Shown here: positions 50,261-61,499 of the stretch, piece after piece | Layout of the letters: each line of letters begins with the position of its first letter | Numbering within the stretch: position 1 is the stretch's first letter | NCBI GenBank assembly: GCA_904063045.1 | Contig: CAJFCJ010000003.1 | Coordinates: 2,962,504-3,026,503 of the forward strand | Direction of reading: 5' to 3' | From: Dimorphilus gyrociliatus | Lineage: Eukaryota; Annelida; Polychaeta; Dinophilidae | Length of the DNA stretch: 64,000 nt | Position numbers and translations under genes: made by a program | The notes under the pieces: model-generated | Databases searched by the model: none | What the model was told of the DNA's origin: nothing | Seen by the model: only the letters and a program-made list of their open reading frames with translations

Positions 50261-51925
50261 AGAGAAACTTAAAATTTACCAAAATTAGGTCAACTTCATT
50301 CAGATGATATGTCGATATGTGAAATTCGTTCAAGATTTTTTTTTTATATCACAACTTTTTATCCATCTTCGTAGGCTGTTTTCATGCTTAGTCAATCATC
50401 ACTCGTAATTGGTTGACAAACCAGGTTTAATTTTTAAAATAACTTTTCTACGTATTCATTACATTAAGTTTAGACAAAGAGCTAGCTGTTTATTCTGAAA
50501 TATTCACATCATGTGATCTATTTAGTTCACTCGTTACCTCCACTGATGACTTAGCATATTCCTAAGAATGCTTTGTTTAATACATCAATACTTATTACAA
50601 ACAACCTATTTTTCTATACAAATAAGAAATAATCAAGAACAATTTAAGAAATGAATAATCATGTAAGCATTATTCATATCTCAATCTAAATTCAACTGTA
50701 TCGTTATAATAAGTCATGTATTTGTTCACATCTAAAAATCCCCTACAATAATACTCCATTATCGCTCAATTAACATTTCGTTCTACTTAATTTAACAACG
50801 ATAAACTATAAAGCTATTTCAACATTTAAACATCCCTGTAACGGGTTGAAGCTAAAAAGTAAAAATACTATACTAATTAGTGAAGTAAAAAAAAATTGTC
50901 AATAAAAAAAAGGGAAAGTCCTTCAAGAAAACTACCAGTATGGTTACGTAATGGTGCAACGGAAACAACCAAACCAGGGTAATTTTTAATTAACATGATC
51001 AATCTCTTTCCCGCCAAAACCAAAAGAAAAAAAAAGACTAAATTTTATATAAAGAAATATTAATGAACTTTTTATTAGTTGATAAATGGAATATAGAAAG
51101 TCCCTAAGGTCAATAATTTTGAACTTGCGTAATAATAAATTGAATAAGAGAATTCCCTATTTAAATATAACAAAGTCTAAGGAAATATCATATAAATGAA
51201 AAAACTTATACGGTTAGTATAATAAAGTAAATAATAATAATAATAATAATAATGATACTAAAAGGAAAGATAAGAATATACTTATGGGATAAAAGACAAA
51301 ATTTTCAACAATAACAAAAAGATCTCTCTATCTAAGAGGTTTTTTCGCCCCCGATCATGGTTTCCCTTTCACTTTGCCTTCCTATTTTTCTCTCTGTAAT
51401 TTAGATAAACAACTAATATAGAGGCTTAATAAATAAAGTCTTATGCATAATGTATATATTACTCATATTTATATACAAGTATATATATTGCATATATTCC
51501 TAATTACACCATATATCCTCATAAAGACATTTTACTCTAACAATGACTTTAAAAGAACTTTTTAATTATTTATTAAAATTAATATGACTTAATTAAGTTT
51601 TCATTAAGCCAATTTGTTTATTTAAGTTTAACAGGAAAAAGGGAAAATACAAAAAGTGGTTGGTAATCTAACGTCATTTTATAAATAATTTCGCTTTTCA
51701 GATAATGTCTTTAAAACCTTTTAAAAGTTTTACGGCTCAGTATTAATAATTTGTTTCTATGTTTATTTTTTTCGCTTCTCTCTTAAACTCTTTTTTTTTT
51801 AAAAGAACTGCAATTTCTTTTAATATCAGCTGTTTATTGACTCATGTCAACGTTTACAAATTACAAAAAAAAGCCGTCTATTACCAACTTCCTGCTTAAA
51901 AGTTTCCTTTCCTCCTCCTCCCCTT

Positions 51926-51968
51926 CTCTCTCTCTCTCTCTCTCTCTCACTCACTCACTCACTCACTT
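51926..51968. repeat. (CT)n followed by (ACTC)n
   Basis: A CT dinucleotide run passes directly into five ACTC tetranucleotides. Confidence 0.85.
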
Positions 51969-52766
51969 ATTCTCTCTCCATCCATCGCCTACCAAAAAAC
52001 GAAAACTTATTTAAAAGATTCGTTTTCATCGCCCAAAAGCAATAATCTGCCAAAATGAATTTACCAAAATCTGACTAAACTGCCTTTTATTTCAATTTAA
52101 AAATAAAATAAAAAATATAATAAAAGTTGTTTGATAGAAAGAACGCTAAAAAAAATAATAAAAGGAGATTGATATAAATCACAAAGAACTGACAGGTATT
52201 CTTCTATGTTTAACAAGTTGCCGACAAGCTCTTTTGAAAGTCGTCTGTGTGAAATGTGAGCAACAATTTCCTTTACATTTCTCTCCTTAATCTAAAATTG
52301 TTTTACAGGCAACGTGACTATCGATTTTGTGTTTACCATCTACACTTAAATGCAGTTTTTATTTCTTAAATAGACATTAGAGAAGTTGGTTTATGTATTA
52401 AAGAGAAGCGAGAAAAATTTTTGACCAATAAAAACAGACAAAACAGTTGCGTAATAAATTTCGACAAGATTTCGTAAACAGTTTTATTCAACGTGGAGTT
52501 ACTTACTTCCTACAGTAAACGTGACCGCACTGCAATATATTTCTACATTCGTTCGTATGTTTCCATTCGTCTTTTACAGTCAAGCGCAGTTTGAGATTGA
52601 AATAGTCGCAATTTTTTACGAGTTCAGTCACTTTGCTTGACAGGAAAGACAAGGTTGATGGCATTTCTTTTTGCAGAAATGTCTCTCTTTACACATCCTT
52701 GCACTTCATTGCGAGCACGCGACTGCCTAAGAAGGGATGACAACCTAATTTCTCGCGAATGATTAC

Positions 52767-52804
52767 CTTTGTGCAACCTCCTTCCGGCCACCGTTTAAAC
52801 TCAT
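52767..52804 (-). CDS. Possible short first coding exon, unassigned
   Basis: In a GC-richer patch the minus strand has an ATG followed by 12 codons (MSLNGGRKEVAQ) and CAAAG|GTAATC, a fair donor, in phase 2. Another donor-like GTAAGT lies just above it, as expected for a 5' UTR exon. No product is recognised. The phase would fit the candidate exon at 48651, but there are about 4 kb between them. Confidence 0.2.
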
Positions 52805-52903
52805 AGCCCCACTTACACGAACTCTTTCACCTGGATTGTGATGGTAAATTAACTTCCTACTAATTTTGCCTAAACAAACTTAGCATTTAAAAAGGTCTAA
52901 ACT

Positions 52904-53341
52904 TTATATGTCCAGGTAAGAGTGAGACCAAACAAAATCCAAATGAAAGGGTTTTCCAACAGTATTCCGAAATGTTAAACTAAAGCAGTGATTGTTTTTT
53001 TTCCTCGGATCATTATCAGGCAGGAATGTTTGTATTTTCCCATTTGCATTCTGATGACACAAGATCATATCCATAAGATATCTGTCACTAACATCTTTCA
53101 CTTTCTCAAAGCTCAGTATTATCTTTCTGGCATTTTCCAATAATTTTCCCATATTTTTTACAATAAGTCCAATTTAGTTCTAATTCCCTGCTTTTCTAGT
53201 ATATAATGCTATGCAATTCTCATGAGGCTTCATGATCTTTTCGTAAGTTGGAAAATTTCCCAAGAACGTCTCCCACAATTTTTCCGCTTTCAAATTGGAC
53301 TATATATTCCGGAATGGAACCGCAGAATTTATATTGGCCAT
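52904..53341 (-). pseudogene. Broken ORF, unassigned
   Basis: One minus-strand frame shows coding-like composition for about 145 codons but is cut by at least three stops. The upstream part reads LKAEKLWETFLGNFPTYEKI..., then two stops close together, then an 82-codon piece (MGKLLENARKIILSFEKVKD... to ...VWSHSYLDI). Continuity of frame across the stops suggests a decayed gene or mobile-element ORF and not separate exons. I do not recognise the family. Confidence 0.35.
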
Positions 53342-53344
53342 TTA

Positions 53345-55390
53345 TCTATATTATTCAGAAAAAAATCTCCTGTGTTTTTTTTGGTTTCAGAATCACTCTC
53401 GGTCTCTCTCTCCTTCTCTTTCTCACACACACATCAGCTAAATATAGTCTTACAAATATATATAATACAGTATATATATAGCTCTCTATAAATTACTGCA
53501 TATCTTTCAAAGAGTGTACATGCGTACTAGTTTACGGCAGACATTTTCTTTAATGTCTTTTATTATATTTCTATTCTCTGTCTTTCTTTTCTCTGCTTGA
53601 GCCCTCTTTCTCCCTTTTCCTCTATGTCTCTCTCTGTCTGCCTGTCTCACCCTTTTTCTTTCACTTTCAATCTAAACCTGTTCTCGTTACTTCATTTCAT
53701 CTTTCATACTTAAGCCCATTTTATAGAGGTTACTCCCAGGACTATCTAACGTCTGTCCAAGTTGACGATTTTCTCATCAACTTTCGAATAGAATGTTACA
53801 ACTGAGCGGAAAGGTCAGCAAACTCGATACATATAATATAAACATTTGTTTTCTATGTGTTGACGGCCAATAAAAGAGAAATTAAAAGCTTTATTTGATA
53901 TTTGATTTTTCTTTCCTTTCATATCGAATGTAACAAAAAATTACGATGAATGATGAAATAGTTTTAAATTGAACAAACAAATATAAAAAGGAAAAAAAAC
54001 ATATGGCTATATATTAAAAACACAGTTAGAAGCTATACAATAAATGCTCATAGTACTCTCAATGGGCTCATTTTATGAGATTGAATTTAATTTTCAAATA
54101 AACTCCTTGTTACACTCTATTATATACTCTGTTATGTAGGGAATAAAATGAAACAGAAAAATAATAGGCTAGAAAAAGATGGGGAAAAAAGAGAAAAAAC
54201 AAAGAGATAAGAGAGAAAGGGAGAAAAAGAAATAGAAAATGACAGGAAAGAGGGAGGTGGAAAGAGAGAGAGGAGGGATAAATATAAATTTTTACTCCAA
54301 ATAATACTCAGAAAATGATAGCCTGATATTTATACGACAACAATGAAATATATATAAAGGTAGAGAAATGAAGAGATTGATGAATACGTGGAGGTATTCG
54401 TGATACCAATATCCAATCACATTTAAAGATAATTTAGCGGGTAATAAGGATTGATATTTTTTAACATTAAAATACATGTTGTTCTAAGTATAGAATATGA
54501 TACAAAACCAAAACTGATATATATATATATATATATATATAATCATTACAATAATAAGCAATAAAATAGAAGGAAAAGAGGAAAAGAAACTGATAAAGAA
54601 AAATAAAAGGGAAAAAAAATCATCCAGTTCCGTGTAAAATTGCATTTTATACCGATTTTCCTTTCGCTTATCGTTGTTCCCTTTGAGAACAAAGCGAATA
54701 AATTCATTAAGTAAACCGGCAAAAAAAGGGTTTCGTGCATATTCGATTGCAACGACAAAATCATAGTATTAGTTTATTGCCATCATTAACGACAAATGAT
54801 TCATTTTGAGGAGGCACACCAGAAAGAAAACGATAGTTTTTTTTATGTTAAAACATCTTTCTTCTCGCTTAAAATATTTAATTCTTCATCGTTTCTGATT
54901 TTTTCCACTTTCCTTAAAGAATACTAACAGCGTCCTTGTTTATTTAGACTTGTTATTTACCCATCGACAATCTTAAGAGGAATAGATAAATTTCCTCTAA
55001 AAGTTTATCTTCTTCCTATTTTTCATACAATTCAATAACAATATGTCTAAATGGATAGATTTATAAATCTTCGTCCGACTAGATTGTACAGTCTACATAA
55101 TCTATTTACATTCAGTCTATACGTTTATAAATAAATATATAAATACATATGGATGCTATAAATAGATATTAAAACCACTTTCTTCCCTCGTTACTCTTTA
55201 CCCCGACAGAACAAAGCAAGCTGATCGGCTATTACTAGACCACTACCTACATTTTAAAAGAACACTGTCGCCATCTAATGTTAGATGAATGTACTAGAGA
55301 AGCAAATATCTTTTATTTTTTTAATTTTTAGCGTTTTAAAGTTCAAATTATGATATTATATACAAAGTTTGTCTTAGAATAACTTTTAAT
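53345..55390. other. Intergenic, AT-rich
   Basis: No gene seen. It contains pyrimidine-rich tracts at about 53400-53660, a (TA)n array at about 54517-54541, purine-rich runs at 54180-54270, and one minus-strand AGATGGCG motif at 55269-55276 near the 3' end of the CUB gene. Confidence 0.45.
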
Positions 55391-56567
55391 CTAATTTGAA
55401 TAGGGAGGAGCTGATTGATTATAGTAAGGTTGAGTTCCTGGAGGAGGGTATGTCCCTGGTTGCTGGTAAGCTCCTGGTTGCTGGTAAGCTCCCGGTTGTT
55501 GAACTGGTTGAGGTGTGGCATATACGTGAGTTGTCGTAGGTACTTCTTTTCTTGACGATGATTTCTTGCAACAAAGCGCAATCGTTCCCACAATAAGAAT
55601 CAACAATATAACTCCTCCAATTGCAATTCCGATAATAGCTGGGGTCGATAATTTGCATTTTGCTCCCCATGCAAAGCCTTCGTCAGACTTGTCTCCACAG
55701 TTATTATATCCATCACATTTTACACTGTCCGAAATGAATCTGTCTTGCCTTTTACATTCAAAACTGTTTTTAAAACTGCTTAATGAATATTCGGTAATAA
55801 TAAAATAAAATCCCTCATATCTCCAAATAGTTGGTCTGTCTATTGTGTTGAATTCAATAGTAATTTCTCCAGACGAAGGTTCACTAAATATATCATACTT
55901 CAAATCGCTTCCTGAGCCACAAAATCCCCCTGTAATTTATTAATATAATATAAATTTTTAATAAAAAACGATTAGAAAATGTAGTTAACTTTTTTCACAT
56001 TAATTTATGATAAGTAAAAAGAATAAAAAAAATTATCTTTCTCCTTAAACAATACTATTGAATATCATCAAAGTATTATTAACATTTCGTATGATAGTAT
56101 CATGATAAAATAGTTAGGTTTATAAGGCTAAGTTAAGAATAGAAATTCTTTCGTCAAATAAACAAACTTACAGGTTCTTGCCCCTTTAACGATGACATAA
56201 TCATATCTGCTACACCTTCCAACATCAAACCAAAATCCAGATCTCATATGAAGTCTGCGAATCGTAAGTATAAGACCTTTTCCAGGGTTTGGCTTTATTG
56301 TGGTAAAGCATCTTTTATCCTTTTTATAATATGACCCCGACTGGGATTTAAATTTGAACGAACTAATATTTTTTCTGCTCATATCCAGTATTTTGGGAAG
56401 CCCTGAATCCCTACCACAATATTCATCATCTTGCATAAAATAAGTCTCTGAAAAGGGATTTATATTTACCGAAATGTATAAATAATAAATATTAATGTAT
56501 ACGTACTGTACGCTAGTAAAGCAGTCAACATAGAAAAAAGAATAAAAAGACGTAGTATGTTGTCCAT
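55391..56567 (-). CDS. Single-pass membrane protein: signal peptide, CUB, LDLa, Pro-rich tail; about 291 aa
   Basis: Type I membrane protein, function unknown. Exons: 56567-56507, 56447-56172, 55929-55391, joined in phase. A signal peptide (MDNILRLFILFSMLTALLAY) is followed by a CUB domain of about 120 residues beginning DDEYCGRDSG and including RSGFWFDVGRCSRYDYVIV, the new-exon piece GFCGSGSD, and GEITIEFNTIDRP. A divergent LDLa module then reads FECKRQ...KCDGYNNCGDKSDEG...AKC. TM helix is about residues 209-231 (AIIGIAIGGVILLILIVGTI). The cytoplasmic tail has near-identical tandem QPGAYQ/QPGTYP repeats and ends APPYSN, a possible PPxY-type WW ligand. CUB plus LDLa plus TM resembles the NETO/LRP12 style of co-receptor in small form; that is analogy. 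The LDLa has four Cys in place of six, while the Ca2+-binding acidic residues remain. Exon junctions are GT-AG. Confidence 0.82.
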
Positions 56568-57341
56568 TTTTTGTTGTTTCTACTGATTAGATCCACCACA
56601 GTCTGGTTCAACAACTCTAATACCTGTAAAGCTTGTGGGAGTACTTATTTATATATATATATATATAATATATATATATACTGAATATATATATATATAT
56701 ATATATATAGCAAATATATAAGCTAACTTATCAAGAAAGTTATGACTCATCACCATATCGTTAACAAACAGTTAAGAAAGATAAAGAAACCAAAGCAACA
56801 GCGGAACTAGACGAGAGCCTTTGATAACACCAAGATAAGGTACCAGAATGTTAGGTGACGATAAATAAGACTCTATGTATTAGAAAAACATTCATATGTA
56901 TATATATATATATATATATATACATGTACATATAAATTATATCATATCTGTAAATGTACTGTAAAGTATTCACTAACATATTTATCCTTGTTGAATGTGA
57001 ACGACTGTTTATAAAATTTATTAGAAGGTTAAACATATGCCACACAAAAATGATGATAGTTAATTGATTTAATAACTGTTATATTAATTACTGTATATTA
57101 TAGAGAATTTATAAATTATATCTATTTCTATGAAAAAACCAAATATTTTATAAGGAATGTTAGATAATGATAAACTGTTTATTAAATGTTATTAATAATA
57201 ATATGATGACAAAAAACACGTATTAGTCATTCTCCTCTAAGGTATATAATTAGAAAACAATAACAGATAACAACAAAATCATTAATTATCATAGCCTATT
57301 AGAACAAATTTCAAGAATTAGAGTGCATTGCTTATAATATA

Positions 57342-57398
<57 letters not shown>

Positions 57399-58253
57399 GA
57401 AAAAAGAAACAATAATTTACAATTTAGATTGAAAGGATCTTGTTAAAAATGTGTATTGAATAAAATTTGCATGATTCAGCTCTTTTTTAAATTATCTTGA
57501 TTTGGAGCATATTCAGAAAAAATGCGACATCACAAAATGAATGATTTTAAAATACTTTGGAAATCATTATACAATAATACAAAAAAGAAGAACAAAAATG
57601 GCTGCTTAGAATTAAAGATAATATGGCACCATTTAAGAGAAAAAATACAATAGACTTACAAAGATAATAATAATAAAACAAAGAGAAAGAAACAATACAA
57701 TATTATAAGAAAAATGTACGGTATGCAGTGAAGAAAATGATATGCATTACGTTCTTATTACCTAGCTTATACTTTTTCCTCTACGACTAATTAGGACTGA
57801 AAGACTAATTTTATTATATTCTACTCTGCTTTTTCTTTTAAAAAAATATGAAAGAAAAGATGATTACACAATTACTTTTCTTTAATTTAAATATTTATTC
57901 TATTCTTCTTTAACTCAAGTAATCATTAGAAAAATTAACAGGATTTAACCTATTATCCAACATTGTCTAATTAACGATCTAACAAAATTCTTTTCCCTAA
58001 TGTTTATCTTTATATATATACTAATACATATATTCACGAATAATCTAAAATGATTCATAAATAATTCCTGTGATTAACAAATTTTTTTCCATTTCTGTTA
58101 TCTTATATAAAGTTCTTTTGAAAAAGATTTTTTGCTTATTGCCCCTACAAATTTTGCTAACGATTAAAAGACAAATTTACATATTCGTAAAATCTATAAC
58201 TACAATTTGAATATTTAGAGTTTTCAACGAAAAAACAGCAAATAAAAAGTTTC
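56568..58253. other. Intergenic between CUB/LDLa gene and ERM gene
   Basis: No gene seen. (TA)n arrays lie at about 56650-56710, 56897-56922 and 57341-57392. The part next to the ERM stop is its likely 3' UTR. The two genes are in the same direction, about 1.7 kb apart. Confidence 0.5.
57341..57392. repeat. (TA)n microsatellite preceded by TATACTGTATA
   Basis: About 45 bp of pure TA repeats entered through the recurrent TATACTGTATA motif. Confidence 0.9.
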
Positions 58254-61200
58254 TTACAATGACTCAAATTGATCAATTCGGTTTTTAGTATTACCCATAC
58301 GAATCTGTTTAAGAGTCTTGTACTTGTCGAGCCCTTGTAGTAGGGTATTGTGATGAATAACATCATTCCTTGAAATATTTCCCCTCTTTTCACCCAATTC
58401 TTGACGAAGAGCCTGAGATCAAATATTATAAATTTATTTTGATTAACTTAATTAATCAATTAATTTATTATAATTTAATTTTTTTTCTTTAAAATACCTC
58501 TAATTTTTTTTTATTAGTAATGCTATCTGCTGGATTTTCTTCTTCTTCTTCTTCTTCTTTTACTGGTATCTCATTTTGTTGCTGTTGGACTTCAGCAACT
58601 TCTATGTTATTATTTACGATTTCTTGGACGACTGTCTCTACTACAGAATCTACTTGGTCTTCTTTATAACCGTTTGTTTCTATAGCAACTGGAACTTCTG
58701 TTTGTTCTGCAACGTCTGTTTGTGGTGTGACTTCTCTTTCAATAACTGGAGCTGCTTCTATAGCTTCCTGCATCCTTAATTGCGATTGTTCTACTTCAAA
58801 TTGAGCTTTGTTATACTCTATCTGCAAACTTTCCATTTTTTCTTGCAATTCGCTTTCTCTTGCTTCCATTGCTGCTATTTCTCTTAATCTTTTCATTAGG
58901 AAATTAAAAACAATTGATATTAAAAAAATAATAGGATTTCAGGATTTTATTAATTGGTCAAGTTACCTAGTTTCAGCTTCCGATTTTAGTTTTTCGTATT
59001 CCTCTTTCTCACATGATCTAGCCTGTTCAGCTTGTCTAGCAGCTTCTTCCGCTTGCCTTCTAGCTTCTGCCAGTTTTTCGGCTTCTGCTACCAATGTACT
59101 AGCTTTTAGTTCTAATTCTCTAGCAACAATTTGAGAATTTTCTAAATCCTCCTTGGCTTTTTTCATTTCTTCTTCGTATTTCGATAGTCGTTCTCGTAAT
59201 TCTTCTTTTTCTCTTTCGATCTGTTCAATTTTCTTTTTAGCTTCTTTCACGGATTGCCTTTCAAATTTTTTATTTCTTCTCTCTTCCAATGCAGCAATTC
59301 TCATTTGCTGACTCTGTTGAATAATTTCAATTTGAGTACAAAACTAATAACTATCATAGTAATAATATTAAAGAAAATTATTAGTAATTAGTTAATTAAT
59401 TAATATTAAAAAATACAATTTCTTTCTATAAGAGAATATAGCAAATATTAAAATTACCTCAATCGATTCGGCTTGACGTCTCTGCAAATAGAGTTCGTGA
59501 TTCTTCATACATAAAGACAAAATTAGCTTGTTTATACGTAGGCGAGGTGCGATGAAGACAAATTCAGGAGAGTTCTTGTCAATTGGTTTAATTATAAACT
59601 TTTTATCGTTAAAAGAAATGTTGCGAATTTCTGACCATGGGAATCCAACTCTGGGTATTAATTTGTCATTAGGCTCATAAATGTTTAGGCCTAAAGCATC
59701 AACACCTAGTAACAAGTCAGATCCTTTTTTGTTCTTTATCTCAAAATAGTTAACACCATACATTTCGAGATCTTGTGTAATCTTTAGATATTCCATCATA
59801 GCTTCTTCTCTTAAAAGGTCTGTGTGATCTTTCCACCAAGTTATAATCCTCTCTTCCCATTCTTCTCTAGAAAGTTTGTGGTTATCTATCACAGATTGCG
59901 GGAGGAGATTATCTTCACTGATAGAAATACCTAAAAACAAGACAATTTAAATACTTTGTCGAAAACTAATTTTAATTCTATATTTTCTAAATATTTACTC
60001 TTATGGAAGTCTCCGTATTTCGCTTGAAGAGCATATGAAGCTAAAAGGACGCTTACATCAGCTGGGGAATAAATATCTTCATTTAGGATACTTCTTTTAA
60101 CTTGAAGATAAAACAATCTTTGGGTTATGTCTTGAATTAGTTCTTCAGCTACATCTTCCGGAAAGAATTGGGCGCGAAAATTAAACGTTAAACAAGGGTC
60201 TTTAGCTATGTCTAGACTGGAAATTTTCTTATCCAATCTCAACCACATAGTAAATCCTTTAGGATCTCGATATGAAAGACCAAAATATCCTACTTCTCTT
60301 AATCCCAAAGTCTTTACAACTTGATCAAAGAGTTGTTGTCCAGTTGTGCTCGATAGAACTGTAAATTCCAGTTCAGCATCAATGGTATAAACTCGAACAT
60401 TCAACTAGAAGGAAAGAAATGAAAAATATAAAAGAAATTAACTTCTTTTTCCTAAATTTAATTATTAATATAAAAGAGCAATTGAAAAGAATTTAGTGAA
60501 TTTTCGATACCGAAATCATTTGTTCAATATATTTTCTTATCAATCTAAACGGTGTCTATTTTTTTTATTCAAATAAAATTTTTTAATAAAAAACTTTAAA
60601 GATATTTCTATCAGAGAGAAAAATATCTACTTATCTAATTTATATCTGCAGTAAAATAAGTAGTTTTAAACTTCTAGGACACAATTCTTAGGCTTTGACA
60701 CATGAATAAATGTCATTAAGTATGCTTAGTTATTATATTTATGAAAGAATGATAAATACATATTTAAATCTTCACATATAGAAAAAATTATATAATTTGG
60801 TAACTTTACTTCTCATATTCAAAACTTTTTATAAAAGAAAAAATACGGCTCTCTTTCAATTTTCATTCATTTTTGAATATAAAGTAATTGACGAATAAAA
60901 GGTGAAAAATCAGTTTAATACTTAAAAACACAATTGTTTAATTATTGATATATTTGTAAGATACTTAAATTTTATACAGCAATATCGAATACCTAGAATA
61001 TTGCAATGTATTTATAATAAATGCGAAAAAATGAGATATAATAAATACACAAAAAACATTTTTGGACGCACTTGTTGAACGATTTATCATCAATTTTAAG
61101 CTATTTACCAAGTTTATCGTTAGTGGAAGAATCGATAAAAAATATCCCTTTTATTTCTCAAGATAAGGCAGACTAGCTACTATATAGATTTTGTCGGTCG

Positions 61201-61256
61201 TCTTTGCTTAATCATCTGCAAAATAAGAAAGAGAAAAAACTTACACTTGGCGGCAT
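58254..61256 (-). CDS. ERM (moesin-like): Ezrin/radixin/moesin protein, about 595 aa, 6 exons
   Basis: Links plasma-membrane proteins to cortical actin. Exons: 61256-61245 (MPPS), 60404-59999, 59930-59458, 59313-58967, 58888-58498, 58412-58254; all phases agree. The FERM domain (about 5-297) shows [94 protein letters not shown] and [20 protein letters not shown] coiled coil of about 115-150 residues follows ([20 protein letters not shown]...). The C-ERMAD ends [20 protein letters not shown], which holds the regulatory Thr (about 576) phosphorylated by ROCK/LOK in relatives and the F-actin-binding tail. That tail and Thr exclude merlin. The linker carries a run of seven Glu and is rich in Gln and Val; no poly-Pro is seen. 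A TTTATAAA near 61470 and a GC-richer 5' region (61257-61480) are the probable promoter. Confidence 0.95.
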
Positions 61257-61480
61257 AGTTAGTGGTTGAAAACTGTTTGTCACAATAAAAAAGCAAAACC
61301 AGAAGCTTTTTTAGATTTTAAAGGGATCGATAAAAGCAGCGAGCACCACACCCAACAAGCGAATGCAGAAATGAAAAACGTTCCACCGCCTAAAACAAGC
61401 TGGTTCACGTTATCAATCAACGACCGACTTGGCCTGAAAAAGTTCAGATACACTGATAAAGTCGCGATTTATAAATTATA
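61257..61480 (-). promoter_or_regulatory. Probable ERM promoter and 5' UTR
   Basis: GC-richer sequence directly above the ERM ATG, with TTTATAAA at 61468-61475 that would place a start near 61440. A plus-strand frame open across it (61266-61493) is antisense to the leader and not supported as a gene. Confidence 0.35.
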
Positions 61481-61499
61481 TATCATTTTGTAGCAAGTT

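Larger units (their letters stand above)
48660..52760. other. Intergenic with a decayed transposase
   Basis: Mostly AT-rich without genes. It contains the Tc1-type relic listed separately, many TATACAGTATA variants (about 47770-47810 just upstream and 49130-49170), and (ATA)n at about 51230-51253. Confidence 0.4.

Noticed and set aside
55348-55808. Other frames overlapping the CUB/LDLa gene
   Set aside because: They overlap the frame that encodes CUB, LDLa and TM segments and show no domains.
58576-59134. Plus-strand frames of 67 and 108 codons
   Set aside because: Antisense shadows of the ERM coiled-coil exons.
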